Assembly: GCA_903860995.1 (NCBI GenBank)
Contig: CAIOSS010001450.1
Coordinates: 1 to 9,930 of the forward strand
Length of the DNA: 9,930 nucleotides
Direction: 5' to 3'
Source: an uncultured delta proteobacterium
Lineage (GTDB): Bacteria > Myxococcota_A > Polyangia > Polyangiales > Ga0077539
Within the stretch, counting starts at the first letter, position 1, and each line of letters opens with the position of its first letter. Both the position numbers and the translations under genes were made by a program. The notes below the pieces were generated by a model. The model worked only from the letters and a program-made list of their open reading frames with translations, was not told where the DNA came from and searched no databases. Shown piece after piece: positions 1 through 8,345 of the stretch.

Positions 1-1059
1 GCCCGCCCGTGGCATCGCGCCCGCGCGTTGGCGCAGCGCCGCGGCGGCAGCGGGCGTGATGCCCGGCAGGCGCAGCGCGCGCTGGTACCCCGCCATGGCG
101 GCTGCGGGCGGCAGGCGATCGAGCTGTTGCAGCACCGGCGGCGCGGGCGCCTGCTGGAGCGCCACGATGCCGAGCACCCGATCGAAGAGCGCCTCGAAGG
201 TGGCGTAGGGCGCGCGCCCGAGGGCCGTCCACGTCTCGGCGAACTCGCGGGTGAACTCCGGGTGGGTGAGCAGCATCGCGACCGGAGCGTTGCAGCCGAA
301 GGGCAGCGCCGCGCGGCTGTGCCCGAGGAGGTCGACGCAGTAGGCGCGCAGGCCACGGCGCACCACGACGGGGTCGAGGTCGACCGGCGCATCGGGGGCG
401 CCGAGGGACTCGGCGATGGCGCGGGCGACGACCTCGGGCGTGGCTCGCACGAAGCTCGCGAAGGCTGCCGCGCGCTCGGCCTGGTCGGCGGTGGGCGCGA
501 GCAGCGAGAGCACCGCGAGGTGCCCGACCGCGCACTCGCGGCAGGCGTCGGAGGCGCAGCCGGTGGCGCCGAGGTCGGCCTGACAGGACTTCAGCCGGTC
601 GACGAGGGCCTGGCGCGGGGCGTCGCAGGCGTGGTCGACCGCGAGGTTCATCTGGGTGCGCTGGGCGACGGAGGTCTCATTGGAGCGCAGCGCGCGGGCG
701 AAGACATCGACGCAGGTCGCGGAGTACATCGCGCACGAGGCACCGCGCACGAGCCCAGCGGTGCAGTGCTCGTAGCCGAAGGTCCCGTCGGGGTGGGTCT
801 TGCCCACGAAGCGGTCGCGCGCGTCGGCCGACGAGCGCATGAAGTTCACCCGGAACTCCGCGCGGCGGGCGGGGTTGCTGCGCGCGCGCCAGGTCTCCTC
901 GAGATGGGTGGTGCAGGTGCGGCAGGCCGGGGTGGTGCACTGCGGGGCGGTGGACGAGAAGTTCACCGGGGCGCCGCGGCACGGCGCCCACGGGTCGGCC
1001 GTCTTGCAGGCCATGCTCAGTCCCAGGGTGAGGAGCCACGGAGCGAACGACGAACGCAT
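1..1059 (-). CDS. Secreted Cys-rich protein of unknown function (3' end beyond window)
   Basis: The frame is open for 353 codons from ATG 1059 to the window edge, so the stop lies outside. I do not recognise the family. The N-terminus (MRSSFAPWLLTLGLSMAC) is a short export signal. Ser-Met-Ala before Cys18 fits signal peptidase I cleavage; Cys18 could instead be lipidated, but S-M-A-C is a poor lipobox. There are 15 cysteines, 13 of them between residues 18 and 176, including C-T-T-P-A-C-R-T-C (41-49) and C-A-S-D-A-C-R-E-C (168-176), which suggests a disulfide-bonded periplasmic or surface protein. From about residue 185 the sequence is Ala-rich and helical with only two more Cys. GGAGAGAG about 10 bases upstream supports the start. 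It lies 43 bases after lepB on the same strand, so probably in the lepA-lepB unit. Reading frame well supported, function unknown. Confidence 0.8.
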   Translation of the reverse strand, partial: MRSSFAPWLLTLGLSMACKTADPWAPCRGAPVNFSSTAPQCTTPACRTCTTHLEETWRARSNPARRAEFRVNFMRSSADARDRFVGKTHPDGTFGYEHCTAGLVRGASCAMYSATCVDVFARALRSNETSVAQRTQMNLAVDHACDAPRQALVDRLKSCQADLGATGCASDACRECAVGHLAVLSLLAPTADQAERAAAFASFVRATPEVVARAIAESLGAPDAPVDLDPVVVRRGLRAYCVDLLGHSRAALPFGCNAPVAMLLTHPEFTREFAETWTALGRAPYATFEALFDRVLGIVALQQAPAPPVLQQLDRLPPAAAMAGYQRALRLPGITPAAAAALRQRAGAMPRAG

Positions 1060-1102
1060 GGCGGGGGGTCTCTCTCCGTCGGGTGGTGTCAGAGGGCGGA
1101 AG

Positions 1103-2302
1103 TCAGTTGCCGCGGCGCTGGCAGGCCCGCATGCCGGCGGCGAGCTCGGGCGGCACGGCGGGCTCGCCGAGGATGCTCTGGCCGAAGCGCTCCCACCGCA
1201 GGCCGAAGCCCGCGCCGGGGAGGTTGGACCACCAGATGTGCATCGCGCGGCCCTTGATGTTGCGCATCGGGACGAAGCCCCAGTAGCGGGAGTCGTAGCT
1301 GTTGTCCCGGTTGTCGCCCATGACGAAGACGTGCCCCGCGGGCACCGTGCAGGGGGAGCGCACGCAGAACTCGGCCATGTTGGACTCCCGCTCGGCGGGG
1401 TCGCGCGAGAGCAGGGTGAGGTAGCTGAAGGTCCCGTGGGTCTCGCGGAAGACGCGCCGCGGGGGCACCTCGCCGTGGGTGACCCCCTCGCCGTCGTCGC
1501 CGCGCCAGGGCCCGACCTCGCAGCGCGAGAGGGGCTGCCCGTTCACCTCGACGGAGCCGTCTTCGCGCACCCAGACGCGGTCTCCGGCGAGGCCCATCAC
1601 GCGCTTGATGAAGTCCTTCGCCGGGTCTTGCGGGTAGACGAAGACCACGACCTCGCCGCGGGCGACGGTGGCGCCCTGGAAGAGCCTCCGCTGCGAGTAC
1701 GGAACCAGCGGCCCATAGATGAACTTGTTGACGAAGATGTTGTCGCCCACGTTGAGCGTCGGATACATCGACGGCGACGGGATCTTGAAGGCCTCGACGA
1801 CGAAGGCGCGCACGCCGAGGGCGACGAGCACCGCCACGCCGATGGCCTCGATGTACTCCCGGGTGGTCCCCTTGCGGACGCTGGAGAGGTGGGTCTCCAT
1901 GGCGACGTCGAGGGCGCGCACGGCCTTGGCGGCGCGGGGTGCGTCCTTGGCGGCGATGGCGTCGTCGATCGCGGCGCTGGCGTCGGTGAGGGCGACCTTC
2001 GCAGGGCCCTGGGGGTTGGCCTTCTTCGCGAGGCGCTCGTACTCCTGCTGGAGTTCGCGGGCCTCCGAGGTGATGGTGCGGAGGTCCATCACCCCGAGGC
2101 CGCGGGCGCCCATCACCCGGTCACGCACCCCGAGCACCACCACCTCGAGCACCGCGAAGGCCAGGAGGTACTGCCACGGCGCGGCGTCATCGATGACGTG
2201 CAGGAGCGCGAGGGACTGCACCAGCGCGACGGCCAGCGCGGCGGGGATGACGAAATACCAGGCCGCGTACCAGATCCGGTCCTGGAATGTGGGAGAGCTC
2301 AT
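1103..2302 (-). CDS. lepB: Signal peptidase I with extra N-terminal membrane module
   Basis: Type I signal peptidase (family S26), 399 residues, which cleaves signal peptides from exported proteins at the outer face of the inner membrane. Family motifs are all visible: SPSMYPT with nucleophile Ser178, box C GDNIFVNKFIYG, box D FIKRVMGLAGD with the general base Lys233, and box E GDNRDNSYDSRYWG (329-342). The membrane helix before the catalytic domain is about 152-172. Unusually, two further hydrophobic segments (about 12-34 and 44-60) precede it, followed by a charged, probably helical stretch (about 73-148) that should be cytoplasmic, since Arg-rich residues follow the second helix. ATG 2302 was chosen because AGG lies 5-6 bases upstream. 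The frame stays open to 2470, but that extension lies over the lepA 3' end and is Arg-rich shadow. It lies 35 bases after lepA, the classical lepA-lepB order. Confidence 0.95.
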   Translation of the reverse strand: MSSPTFQDRIWYAAWYFVIPAALAVALVQSLALLHVIDDAAPWQYLLAFAVLEVVVLGVRDRVMGARGLGVMDLRTITSEARELQQEYERLAKKANPQGPAKVALTDASAAIDDAIAAKDAPRAAKAVRALDVAMETHLSSVRKGTTREYIEAIGVAVLVALGVRAFVVEAFKIPSPSMYPTLNVGDNIFVNKFIYGPLVPYSQRRLFQGATVARGEVVVFVYPQDPAKDFIKRVMGLAGDRVWVREDGSVEVNGQPLSRCEVGPWRGDDGEGVTHGEVPPRRVFRETHGTFSYLTLLSRDPAERESNMAEFCVRSPCTVPAGHVFVMGDNRDNSYDSRYWGFVPMRNIKGRAMHIWWSNLPGAGFGLRWERFGQSILGEPAVPPELAAGMRACQRRGN

Positions 2303-2337
2303 CGACACCTCGCGCGGGCCATCGGTAGGGCGGCCTA

Positions 2338-4140
<1,803 letters not shown>

Positions 4141-4194
4141 GTTCAGCCGACCGGCGTCCTAGCAGATTTCCGCGGGCGGTGAGTGCCCGTCTCT

Positions 4195-4395
4195 TCAGGT
4201 CGGACGACGAGGGGTCGTGTTGTCGACCAGCGGGAGCTGGCCCGGCAGCTTCTCGTGATGCTTCTGCAGAACCATGTTGATGCCCTCGCGGATGAACTCC
4301 GCCATGGGCACCTTGGTGCGCTCGTTGAGGAGCTTCAACTGCTCGAGCTGCTCGGGCTCGATGTAGATCGTCGTCGAGACCTTCTTGCGCGGCAT
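4195..4395 (-). CDS. Small ribbon-helix-helix DNA-binding protein
   Basis: A 66-residue protein starting MPRKKVSTTIYIEPEQLEQL. It has the MetJ/Arc/CopG pattern: a basic N-terminal strand (KVSTTIYI, residues 5-12) that would enter the DNA groove, helix A (about 14-25), a turn, and helix B (PMAEFIREGINMVLQK, about 30-45). Such proteins bind short palindromes as dimers and often repress their own gene. The frame is open upstream to 4602, but over that stretch about one third of codons end in A or T, against almost none after 4395, so ATG 4395 is preferred. A weak AAGGG precedes it. No toxin partner is adjacent, so a chromosomal regulator is likelier than an antitoxin. It lies upstream of lepA and may share its transcript. 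Palindromes in the divergent region are candidate operators. Fold likely, target unknown. Confidence 0.82.
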   Translation of the reverse strand: MPRKKVSTTIYIEPEQLEQLKLLNERTKVPMAEFIREGINMVLQKHHEKLPGQLPLVDNTTPRRPT

Positions 4396-4535
4396 GGCCC
4401 TTTGTCCCGCAGCGATCGGTTGCAGAGGCAGTCCCTCATCCCGGGGGATGGAGAGGTTCGCGATCGCGGCGCTTCCGAGCTTTTCGTCCACGATGTACCT
4501 TTCCACGACCCAAAGACCGGGTTGCCAATGCATGT

Positions 4536-4565
4536 ACCCTACGATGCGGGTAGGTGCACCGTCAA
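4536..4565 (-). promoter_or_regulatory. Candidate sigma70-type promoter for the RHH gene
   Basis: On the minus strand TTGACG (4565-4560, five of six consensus bases) is followed after 18 bases by TAGGGT (4541-4536, three of six). Transcription would begin near 4529 and leave a leader of about 130 bases before ATG 4395, which also argues against the upstream ATGs. Between the two boxes is the 8-base palindrome GGTGCACC (4553-4560), and TACCC/GGGTA (4535-4539 with 4548-4552) straddles the -10. A repressor bound here would block the promoter. The -10 match is weak. Confidence 0.35.
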
Positions 4566-4603
4566 CGCGATCTTCCATGTAGCCCGAGTCACCTGCCGAC
4601 ATT

Positions 4604-4619
4604 CCAGGCTTTGGCCTGG
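4604..4619. promoter_or_regulatory. Inverted repeat, possible operator
   Basis: CCAGGC and GCCTGG form a perfect 6-base inverted repeat around the 4-base spacer TTTG. It lies just upstream of the candidate RHH promoter and 20 bases from a second, longer palindrome. The size fits a dimeric regulator site. It has no T-tract, so it is unlikely to be a terminator. Confidence 0.35.
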
Positions 4620-4639
4620 TGATGGCTGTCTGACGGGAC

Positions 4640-4653
4640 AGTCTTGCAAGACT
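4640..4653. promoter_or_regulatory. Perfect 14-base palindrome, candidate operator
   Basis: AGTCTTG followed directly by CAAGACT is a perfect palindrome without spacer. It lies 22 bases upstream of the -35 box of the lipoprotein operon promoter and about 75 bases upstream of the -35 of the RHH promoter. This is a sensible place for an activator or repressor that acts on one or both divergent units. Binding by the neighbouring RHH protein is an inference only. Confidence 0.45.
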
Positions 4654-4675
4654 TCGGGGGGAATGGCAGGCGCGC

Positions 4676-4705
4676 TTGCCGCGGGGGTGTGCGGGTCTTT
4701 ACAGT
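4676..4705 (+). promoter_or_regulatory. Candidate sigma70-type promoter for the lipoprotein-rluB operon
   Basis: TTGCCG (4676-4681, four of six) and TACAGT (4700-4705, four of six) are separated by 18 bases. Transcription would start near 4712, leaving a leader of about 50 bases before ATG 4762. It is the best match found in front of this operon. Confidence 0.45.
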
Positions 4706-4761
4706 AGGTCGTCCGCGATGAGCGCGGCCGATGGGGTCTGCGACGTGGACGGAGCGAGTGC

Positions 4762-5442
4762 ATGACGGAGCGGGTACGGGTGGCGGCGGCGGTCGCGATA
4801 TTGTTGCTGGGTTGTTCGGGCGACGCGACGTCCGGGCCGGGTCGGCGGGCGGGCGAGAGCGCGGCGGCCTCCCGGGAGCCGCGGAGCGCGGCGATGCCCC
4901 ACGAGGCCTGCGTGGCGGGGACGAACATCTCGACGCTGGACGTGAACGGTGACGGCCAGGTGGATATCCGCACGGAGATGGCCGACGGTCGGCCGCGGTG
5001 CCGGGAGACCGATGCCAACTTCGACGGCCGGGCGGACATCTACCGCTGGTTCGAGCCATCGAGCGGGCAGGTGACCCGGGTGGAGGAGGACTACGACTTC
5101 GACGGCCGGGTCGACGTGGTGGCCTCGTTCGAGGGCGGGGTGATCGCGCACGACGTGATGGACACCAACTTCGACGGGCTCACGGACACCTGGCGCACCT
5201 ACCGGGGCGGTCGGGTGATCGAGCTCCGCCGCGACGCCGACGGCGACGGCCGGGTCGACACCTGGGAGCGCTTCGACGACACCGGCCGGGTGACCTACTC
5301 GGCCACCGACGCGAACCGCGACGGCACGCCCGACGAGGATGACGCTGGAACTCCGGCGCCGGCGGTGGATGGCGGGACCGCGGCTGCGGCGGTGGCGGCG
5401 CCCGCTCCGGCGACCGGGACCCAGAAGGGGGCACGGCGATGA
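4762..5442 (+). CDS. Lipoprotein with six DxDxDG calcium-loop-like repeats
   Basis: A 226-residue lipoprotein. The signal peptide ends in the lipobox L-L-G-C with Cys18, so the mature protein should be lipid-anchored. After a linker come six acidic loops: DVNGDGQVD (60), DANFDGRAD (84), DYDFDGRVD (110), DTNFDGLTD (134), DADGDGRVD (158) and DANRDGTPD (183), spaced 24-26 residues. They resemble the DxDxDG loops of EF-hands, dockerins and thrombospondin type 3 repeats, which bind calcium; binding here is inferred. Between loops are aromatic/Arg strands (e.g. DIYRWF, DTWRTY), suggesting one repeating structural unit. The C-terminal 30 residues are Ala/Pro-rich. GGAGCGAG a few bases before ATG 4762 supports the start. 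The stop overlaps the start of the next gene, a paralogue, in ATGA. Cellular role unknown. Confidence 0.85.
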   Translation: MTERVRVAAAVAILLLGCSGDATSGPGRRAGESAAASREPRSAAMPHEACVAGTNISTLDVNGDGQVDIRTEMADGRPRCRETDANFDGRADIYRWFEPSSGQVTRVEEDYDFDGRVDVVASFEGGVIAHDVMDTNFDGLTDTWRTYRGGRVIELRRDADGDGRVDTWERFDDTGRVTYSATDANRDGTPDEDDAGTPAPAVDGGTAAAAVAAPAPATGTQKGARR

Positions 5443-6239
5443 AGCGGTGGATGTCCATGGCGGCGCTGGTGGCGCTGGGGTGCTCGTCGACGTCGACGAA
5501 CGCGCGGCGGCTGGTGCTGCGGAGCGCCACGGGTTTGCAGACGACGACGGCGCGGGAAGACCGAAGCCGGTGTGACGCGACGCGCCCCGGGCGATCGTCG
5601 AGCGAGTACGACACCAACAGCGACGGGATGCCCGACGTGCGGAAGGTGTTCCAGACGGTGGGCGAGGCGTCCGAGGTGCACTCGGTGCTGGTGTGCCGCG
5701 AGGTCGACCTCAACCACGACGGCAGCAAGGACGTGTTCCGCTTCTACAACGACGAGGGGCGAACCCTGCGCGAAGAGGAAGACCGGGACTTCGACGGCCG
5801 CATCGACGTGATCACGTACTTCGAGGGCGGAGACGTGGTGCGGCGGGAGTTCGACACCAACACCGACGGCATGGTCGACATGCGTCTGTACTTCCGCGAC
5901 CACCGGGCATTCCGGGCCGAGCGCGAGCTGCAGGCCGACAGCAGCCCGGACTTCCACGCCGACTACTGGGAGTTCTACGACACCCACGGCAACGTCGTGC
6001 GCATCGGGTGGGACTACGACCACGACGGCCGCGCCGACCGGTGGGACCGCATCGACCGCCTCGCACCGCAGCGCCCGCAGGCCAACGCCTCGCAGCCGTC
6101 CTCGCAGCCCGCGCCGCCTCCCGGGATGCCCGCCGCGCCGACGGCTGCTCCGACGACCCCGACGACCCCGGCGACCCCTGCCGCGGCGACCCCGACCCCC
6201 GCGACCCAGACCCCCGCGACCCCGAGCGCAACCCAGTGA
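5439..6239 (+). CDS. Second DxDxDG-repeat lipoprotein, paralogue of the preceding gene
   Basis: A 266-residue lipoprotein with lipobox V-A-L-G-C (Cys15). Loops are DTNSDGMPD (58), DLNHDGSKD (90), DRDFDGRID (115), DTNTDGMVD (139) and DYDHDGRAD (192). Between the last two, residues 167-174 look like a decayed loop that has lost the central DG. Inter-loop sequence (DVITYFEGG) closely matches DVVASFEGG of the upstream gene, which points to a tandem duplication. Residues from about 210 form a Pro/Thr/Ala-rich tail. ATG 5439 overlaps the previous stop in ATGA and has AAGGGGG seven bases upstream, so translation is probably coupled. Its stop in turn overlaps the GTG of the pseudouridine synthase gene. 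Calcium binding and surface location are inferred; the role is unknown. Confidence 0.85.
   Translation: MKRWMSMAALVALGCSSTSTNARRLVLRSATGLQTTTAREDRSRCDATRPGRSSSEYDTNSDGMPDVRKVFQTVGEASEVHSVLVCREVDLNHDGSKDVFRFYNDEGRTLREEEDRDFDGRIDVITYFEGGDVVRREFDTNTDGMVDMRLYFRDHRAFRAERELQADSSPDFHADYWEFYDTHGNVVRIGWDYDHDGRADRWDRIDRLAPQRPQANASQPSSQPAPPPGMPAAPTAAPTTPTTPATPAAATPTPATQTPATPSATQ
6150..6235 (+). repeat. Low-complexity Pro/Thr/Ala-coding repeat
   Basis: Imperfect tandem units of the type GCGACCCCG or GACGACCCC encode the Pro-Thr-Ala tail of the second lipoprotein (residues about 238-265). Such short units can change copy number by slippage, so the tail length may vary between strains. Confidence 0.6.
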
Positions 6240-7465
6240 CGACCTCCAAGGGTGAGCGTTTGCAGAAGGTGCTCGCGCGAGCGGGCGTCGCGTCCCGCCG
6301 ACACGCGGAAGACCTGATCACGGCCGGGCGCGTTCGCGTCAACGGCCGGGTGGTGACCGAGATGGGGGTCCGCGTCGACCCTCGCCGGGACAAGGTCGAG
6401 CTCGACGGCAAGCGGCTGGTCTCCGAGCCGCTGGTGCACGTCGTGATGCACAAGCCGCGGGGCGTGATGACCACGCTCAGCGACCCGGAGGGACGCCCGA
6501 CCGTGGCGGACATCCTCAAGAACCTCCCGGCGCGGGTGTACCCCGTCGGACGGCTGGACTTCCACACGTCGGGGGTGATGCTCGCAACCAACGACGGAGC
6601 CCTGGCGCAGGCGTTGTTGCACCCGCGCAAGTCGGTTCCGAAGACGTACGTCTGCAAGGTGCGCGGGGTGGTCACCGACCTGCAACTCGACAAGCTCCGG
6701 GAGGGCGTGATGCTGGCGCCGTCGGAGAGCGACCCCGATGAGGCGCCCCGCAAGACGCTGCCGGCAGATGTGAAGTTGCTTCGGCACACCCCGTCGATGG
6801 TGTCCGACGAGCGCGGCGAGCCCATCAACGACGGCGCGACCTGGATGGAGGTGACCCTCCGCGAGGGGCGCACGCGGCAGATCCATCGCATGGCAGAGGC
6901 CGTCGGGCTCTTCGTGATGCGCCTCGCGCGGCTGTCGTTCGCGGGCATCACGGCGGAGGGGCTGCGGCCCGGCGAGAAGCGCGCGCTGACCGACGACGAG
7001 GTCACGCTGCTGCGGCGCGAGTACCTGCGCCCCGCGGAGGGCGCGGCGCTGCTCAAGGGGCACGACGGCGACTACCCCGAGGCGGTCGACCCGGACGAGG
7101 AGCCTGCGTCGGCGCCGGTGCGCAAGCGCGCGGTGAAGCGCCCCGGGGGCGGCGCGGGTCGCGCGGCGGGCAAGACCGTGAGCGCGTCGAAGGACGCCAG
7201 CGGCGGGACGGCCCGCGGTGCGAAGAAGCCGACGAGCACGACCGGGGCCGCGGCGGGCTCGCCGAAGGGCTCGACGATCTCGACGCGACGGGACGGGAAG
7301 GCCCCCGCGGGCCGAAGTGATGCCGCAGCGAACGCCGGTCCGAAGCGCGGCGGCAGCGCGCGCGACGATCGTGGCGCGAGCGGCGGGCGCAGCGCTCCGG
7401 GTGGTCGCAGCGGCGGCCGCAGCGGCGGTCGCGGCGGTCGCGGCGGTCGCGGCGGTGGGGCGTAA
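6236..7465 (+). CDS. rluB: rRNA pseudouridine synthase, RsuA/RluB family, with Arg/Gly tail
   Basis: It converts a specific uridine in ribosomal RNA to pseudouridine. The 409 residues begin with an S4 RNA-binding domain (ERLQKVLARAGVASRRHAED, from residue 7, through VNGRVV). The catalytic domain follows, with GRLDFHTSGVMLATND (105-120) supplying catalytic Asp108, then PKTYVCKVRG (135-144) and the conserved EGRTRQIHRM (210-219). Together they identify the RsuA/RluB/RluE/RluF group. RluB (23S rRNA) is the likeliest member, but the substrate cannot be proved here. Beyond residue 290 comes a 120-residue disordered Lys/Ser/Gly/Arg tail ending in RGG-type repeats. GTG 6236 is chosen because the S4 domain must start just after it and it overlaps the previous stop as GTGA. 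The frame is open back to 5693, but that covers the lipoprotein in another frame. Confidence 0.92.
   Translation: MTTSKGERLQKVLARAGVASRRHAEDLITAGRVRVNGRVVTEMGVRVDPRRDKVELDGKRLVSEPLVHVVMHKPRGVMTTLSDPEGRPTVADILKNLPARVYPVGRLDFHTSGVMLATNDGALAQALLHPRKSVPKTYVCKVRGVVTDLQLDKLREGVMLAPSESDPDEAPRKTLPADVKLLRHTPSMVSDERGEPINDGATWMEVTLREGRTRQIHRMAEAVGLFVMRLARLSFAGITAEGLRPGEKRALTDDEVTLLRREYLRPAEGAALLKGHDGDYPEAVDPDEEPASAPVRKRAVKRPGGGAGRAAGKTVSASKDASGGTARGAKKPTSTTGAAAGSPKGSTISTRRDGKAPAGRSDAAANAGPKRGGSARDDRGASGGRSAPGGRSGGRSGGRGGRGGRGGGA
7402..7458 (+). repeat. Short tandem repeat encoding the RGG tail
   Basis: Units of GGTCGCAGCGGC give way to three copies of the 9-base unit GGTCGCGGC at the end of the pseudouridine synthase gene. 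They encode GGRSGGRSGGRGGRGGRGG. Copy number is likely to vary between relatives. Confidence 0.65.
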
Positions 7466-7474
7466 ACAATTTCG

Positions 7475-7503
7475 TTGACGGTCGAAGGGGAGGGCGATAG
7501 AAG
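7475..7503 (+). promoter_or_regulatory. Promoter of the initiator tRNA gene
   Basis: TTGACG (7475-7480, five of six) and TAGAAG (7498-7503, four of six) are separated by the ideal 17 bases. Transcription would start near 7510, giving a very short leader before the tRNA at 7517. It begins only nine bases after the rluB stop, with no terminator between, so read-through from the operon is also possible. Confidence 0.7.
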
Positions 7504-7516
7504 CGCTCATCCCTGA

Positions 7517-7590
<74 letters not shown>

Positions 7591-7602
7591 CTGATCGCTG
7601 TG

Positions 7603-7649
7603 TACGGCCGGATCCGGTGTAAAACCCGGGTCCGGCCGTAACGCGTTTT
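7603..7649 (+). terminator. Hairpin terminator after tRNA-fMet
   Basis: TACGGCCGGATCCGG (7603-7617) pairs with CCGGGTCCGGCCGTA (7626-7640): a 15-base stem with one G-T pair and loop TGTAAAAC. TTTT follows at 7646-7649, five bases beyond the stem. It starts 12 bases after the tRNA. The stem is very strong but the T-tract is short and offset. It also separates the tRNA from the convergent gene ending at 7683. Confidence 0.75.
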
Positions 7650-7682
7650 GGGCCCACACCTGCTGCGCACACGCCGGACGAG

Positions 7683-8345
7683 CTAGGGCCCGCAGAGCCC
7701 TCGCGCCGACGCGGTCAGCTCATCGCGGGACAGAGCGCGCCAGTAGAAGGCGACCTCGTCGATCCGACCGACGAAGCAGGTCCTGGAGTCGGAGTTCGCG
7801 TTCGCGCCGGGGGCGCCCGCGACACATCGGCCGACGCCGAGGTAGGTCGGCGTCTGGGTCGGATCATCGAGGCTGCCGACGATCCGCATCGACGCGCCCT
7901 CGGCGCCGTCGACGGCGAGGAAGATCATGCCCGCGCGGCGGACGAGCGCGGCGTGATGCCACAGTCCGTCGCTGAGGCCCGGCGGCGACGCGAGCGTGGT
8001 CAGGCTCACGCTCGTGCGCACCTCGACGACGACCCTTCGAACGTCGGTGAGGTTGATGTCCTCGCCGGTCGCCGTCCGCAGGCCGCCCCAGCACGACTCG
8101 CGCTTCGACAGCATGACGCCGCCGCGGGTCGAGCTGAACCAGAGCGCGATGGTGAAGTTGCCGTCGCCGAAGTTGCCGACCTCCGGCGGGATCGACGCGT
8201 ACTGGTGGGCGCCGTCGATGAACCTCACCGGCGCGAAGCGACCTCCGGCCGCCGCCGCGGGCTGTGGGGGGAGACAGGCGGGCTGCAAGCACAGCGCGCT
8301 GACGGCGAGCGCAGAGAAGGACACGAGGTGATGGGTACGGGTCAT
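7683..8345 (-). CDS. Secreted LamG/concanavalin-like jelly-roll protein
   Basis: A 220-residue exported protein. The signal peptide covers about residues 1-24 (LVSFSALAVSALCLQPAC); the Cys after PA is not in a convincing lipobox. The mature part is a single LamG/laminin-G-like (concanavalin superfamily) domain. It shows FTIALWFSS (64-72), DGLWHHAALVRRAGMIFLAV (127-146) and GRIDEVAFYWRALSRDEL (193-210), the family's characteristic strands. Such domains usually bind sugars, proteins or calcium; no ligand can be named. Cysteines at 85, 174, 190 and 218 could form disulfides. Start: GTG 8348 and ATG 8345 are adjacent codons; I prefer ATG, though neither has a good Shine-Dalgarno. It is convergent with the tRNA and divergent from the hydrolase. 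No partner gene adjoins it, so it is probably expressed alone. Confidence 0.88.
   Translation of the reverse strand: MTRTHHLVSFSALAVSALCLQPACLPPQPAAAAGGRFAPVRFIDGAHQYASIPPEVGNFGDGNFTIALWFSSTRGGVMLSKRESCWGGLRTATGEDINLTDVRRVVVEVRTSVSLTTLASPPGLSDGLWHHAALVRRAGMIFLAVDGAEGASMRIVGSLDDPTQTPTYLGVGRCVAGAPGANANSDSRTCFVGRIDEVAFYWRALSRDELTASARGLCGP

Larger units (their letters stand above)
4396..4761. other. Divergent intergenic control region
   Basis: These 366 bases separate the RHH gene (minus) from the lipoprotein operon (plus). An open frame on the minus strand covers 4396-4602, but its third-position composition is not coding-like. The region holds a candidate promoter for each strand and at least four short palindromes, listed separately. 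Its GC content is visibly lower than that of the flanking genes, as expected for regulatory DNA. No tRNA or other structured RNA gene was recognised. Confidence 0.6.

Noticed and set aside
28..1257. 409-codon plus-strand frame over the left end
   Set aside because: Antisense to the Cys-rich gene, which has a signal peptide and ribosome site; this frame is Arg/Gly-rich with no recognisable features.
4171..4190. Small hairpin CGGGC/GCCCG between the RHH gene and lepA as a terminator
   Set aside because: Only five base pairs and no T-tract on either strand, so read-through into lepA is likely.
4195..4395. Toxin-antitoxin module with the RHH protein as antitoxin
   Set aside because: No small toxin-like gene adjoins it; the neighbours are lepA and a divergent lipoprotein.
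4396..4602. 69-residue N-terminal extension of the RHH protein
   Set aside because: About a third of its codons end in A or T, unlike the RHH part, and a candidate promoter lies within it. A conserved extension cannot be wholly excluded.
5812..7510. Two long minus-strand frames opposite the second lipoprotein and rluB
   Set aside because: Ser/Arg- or Arg/Ala/His-rich translations antisense to a confidently identified gene; no motifs.
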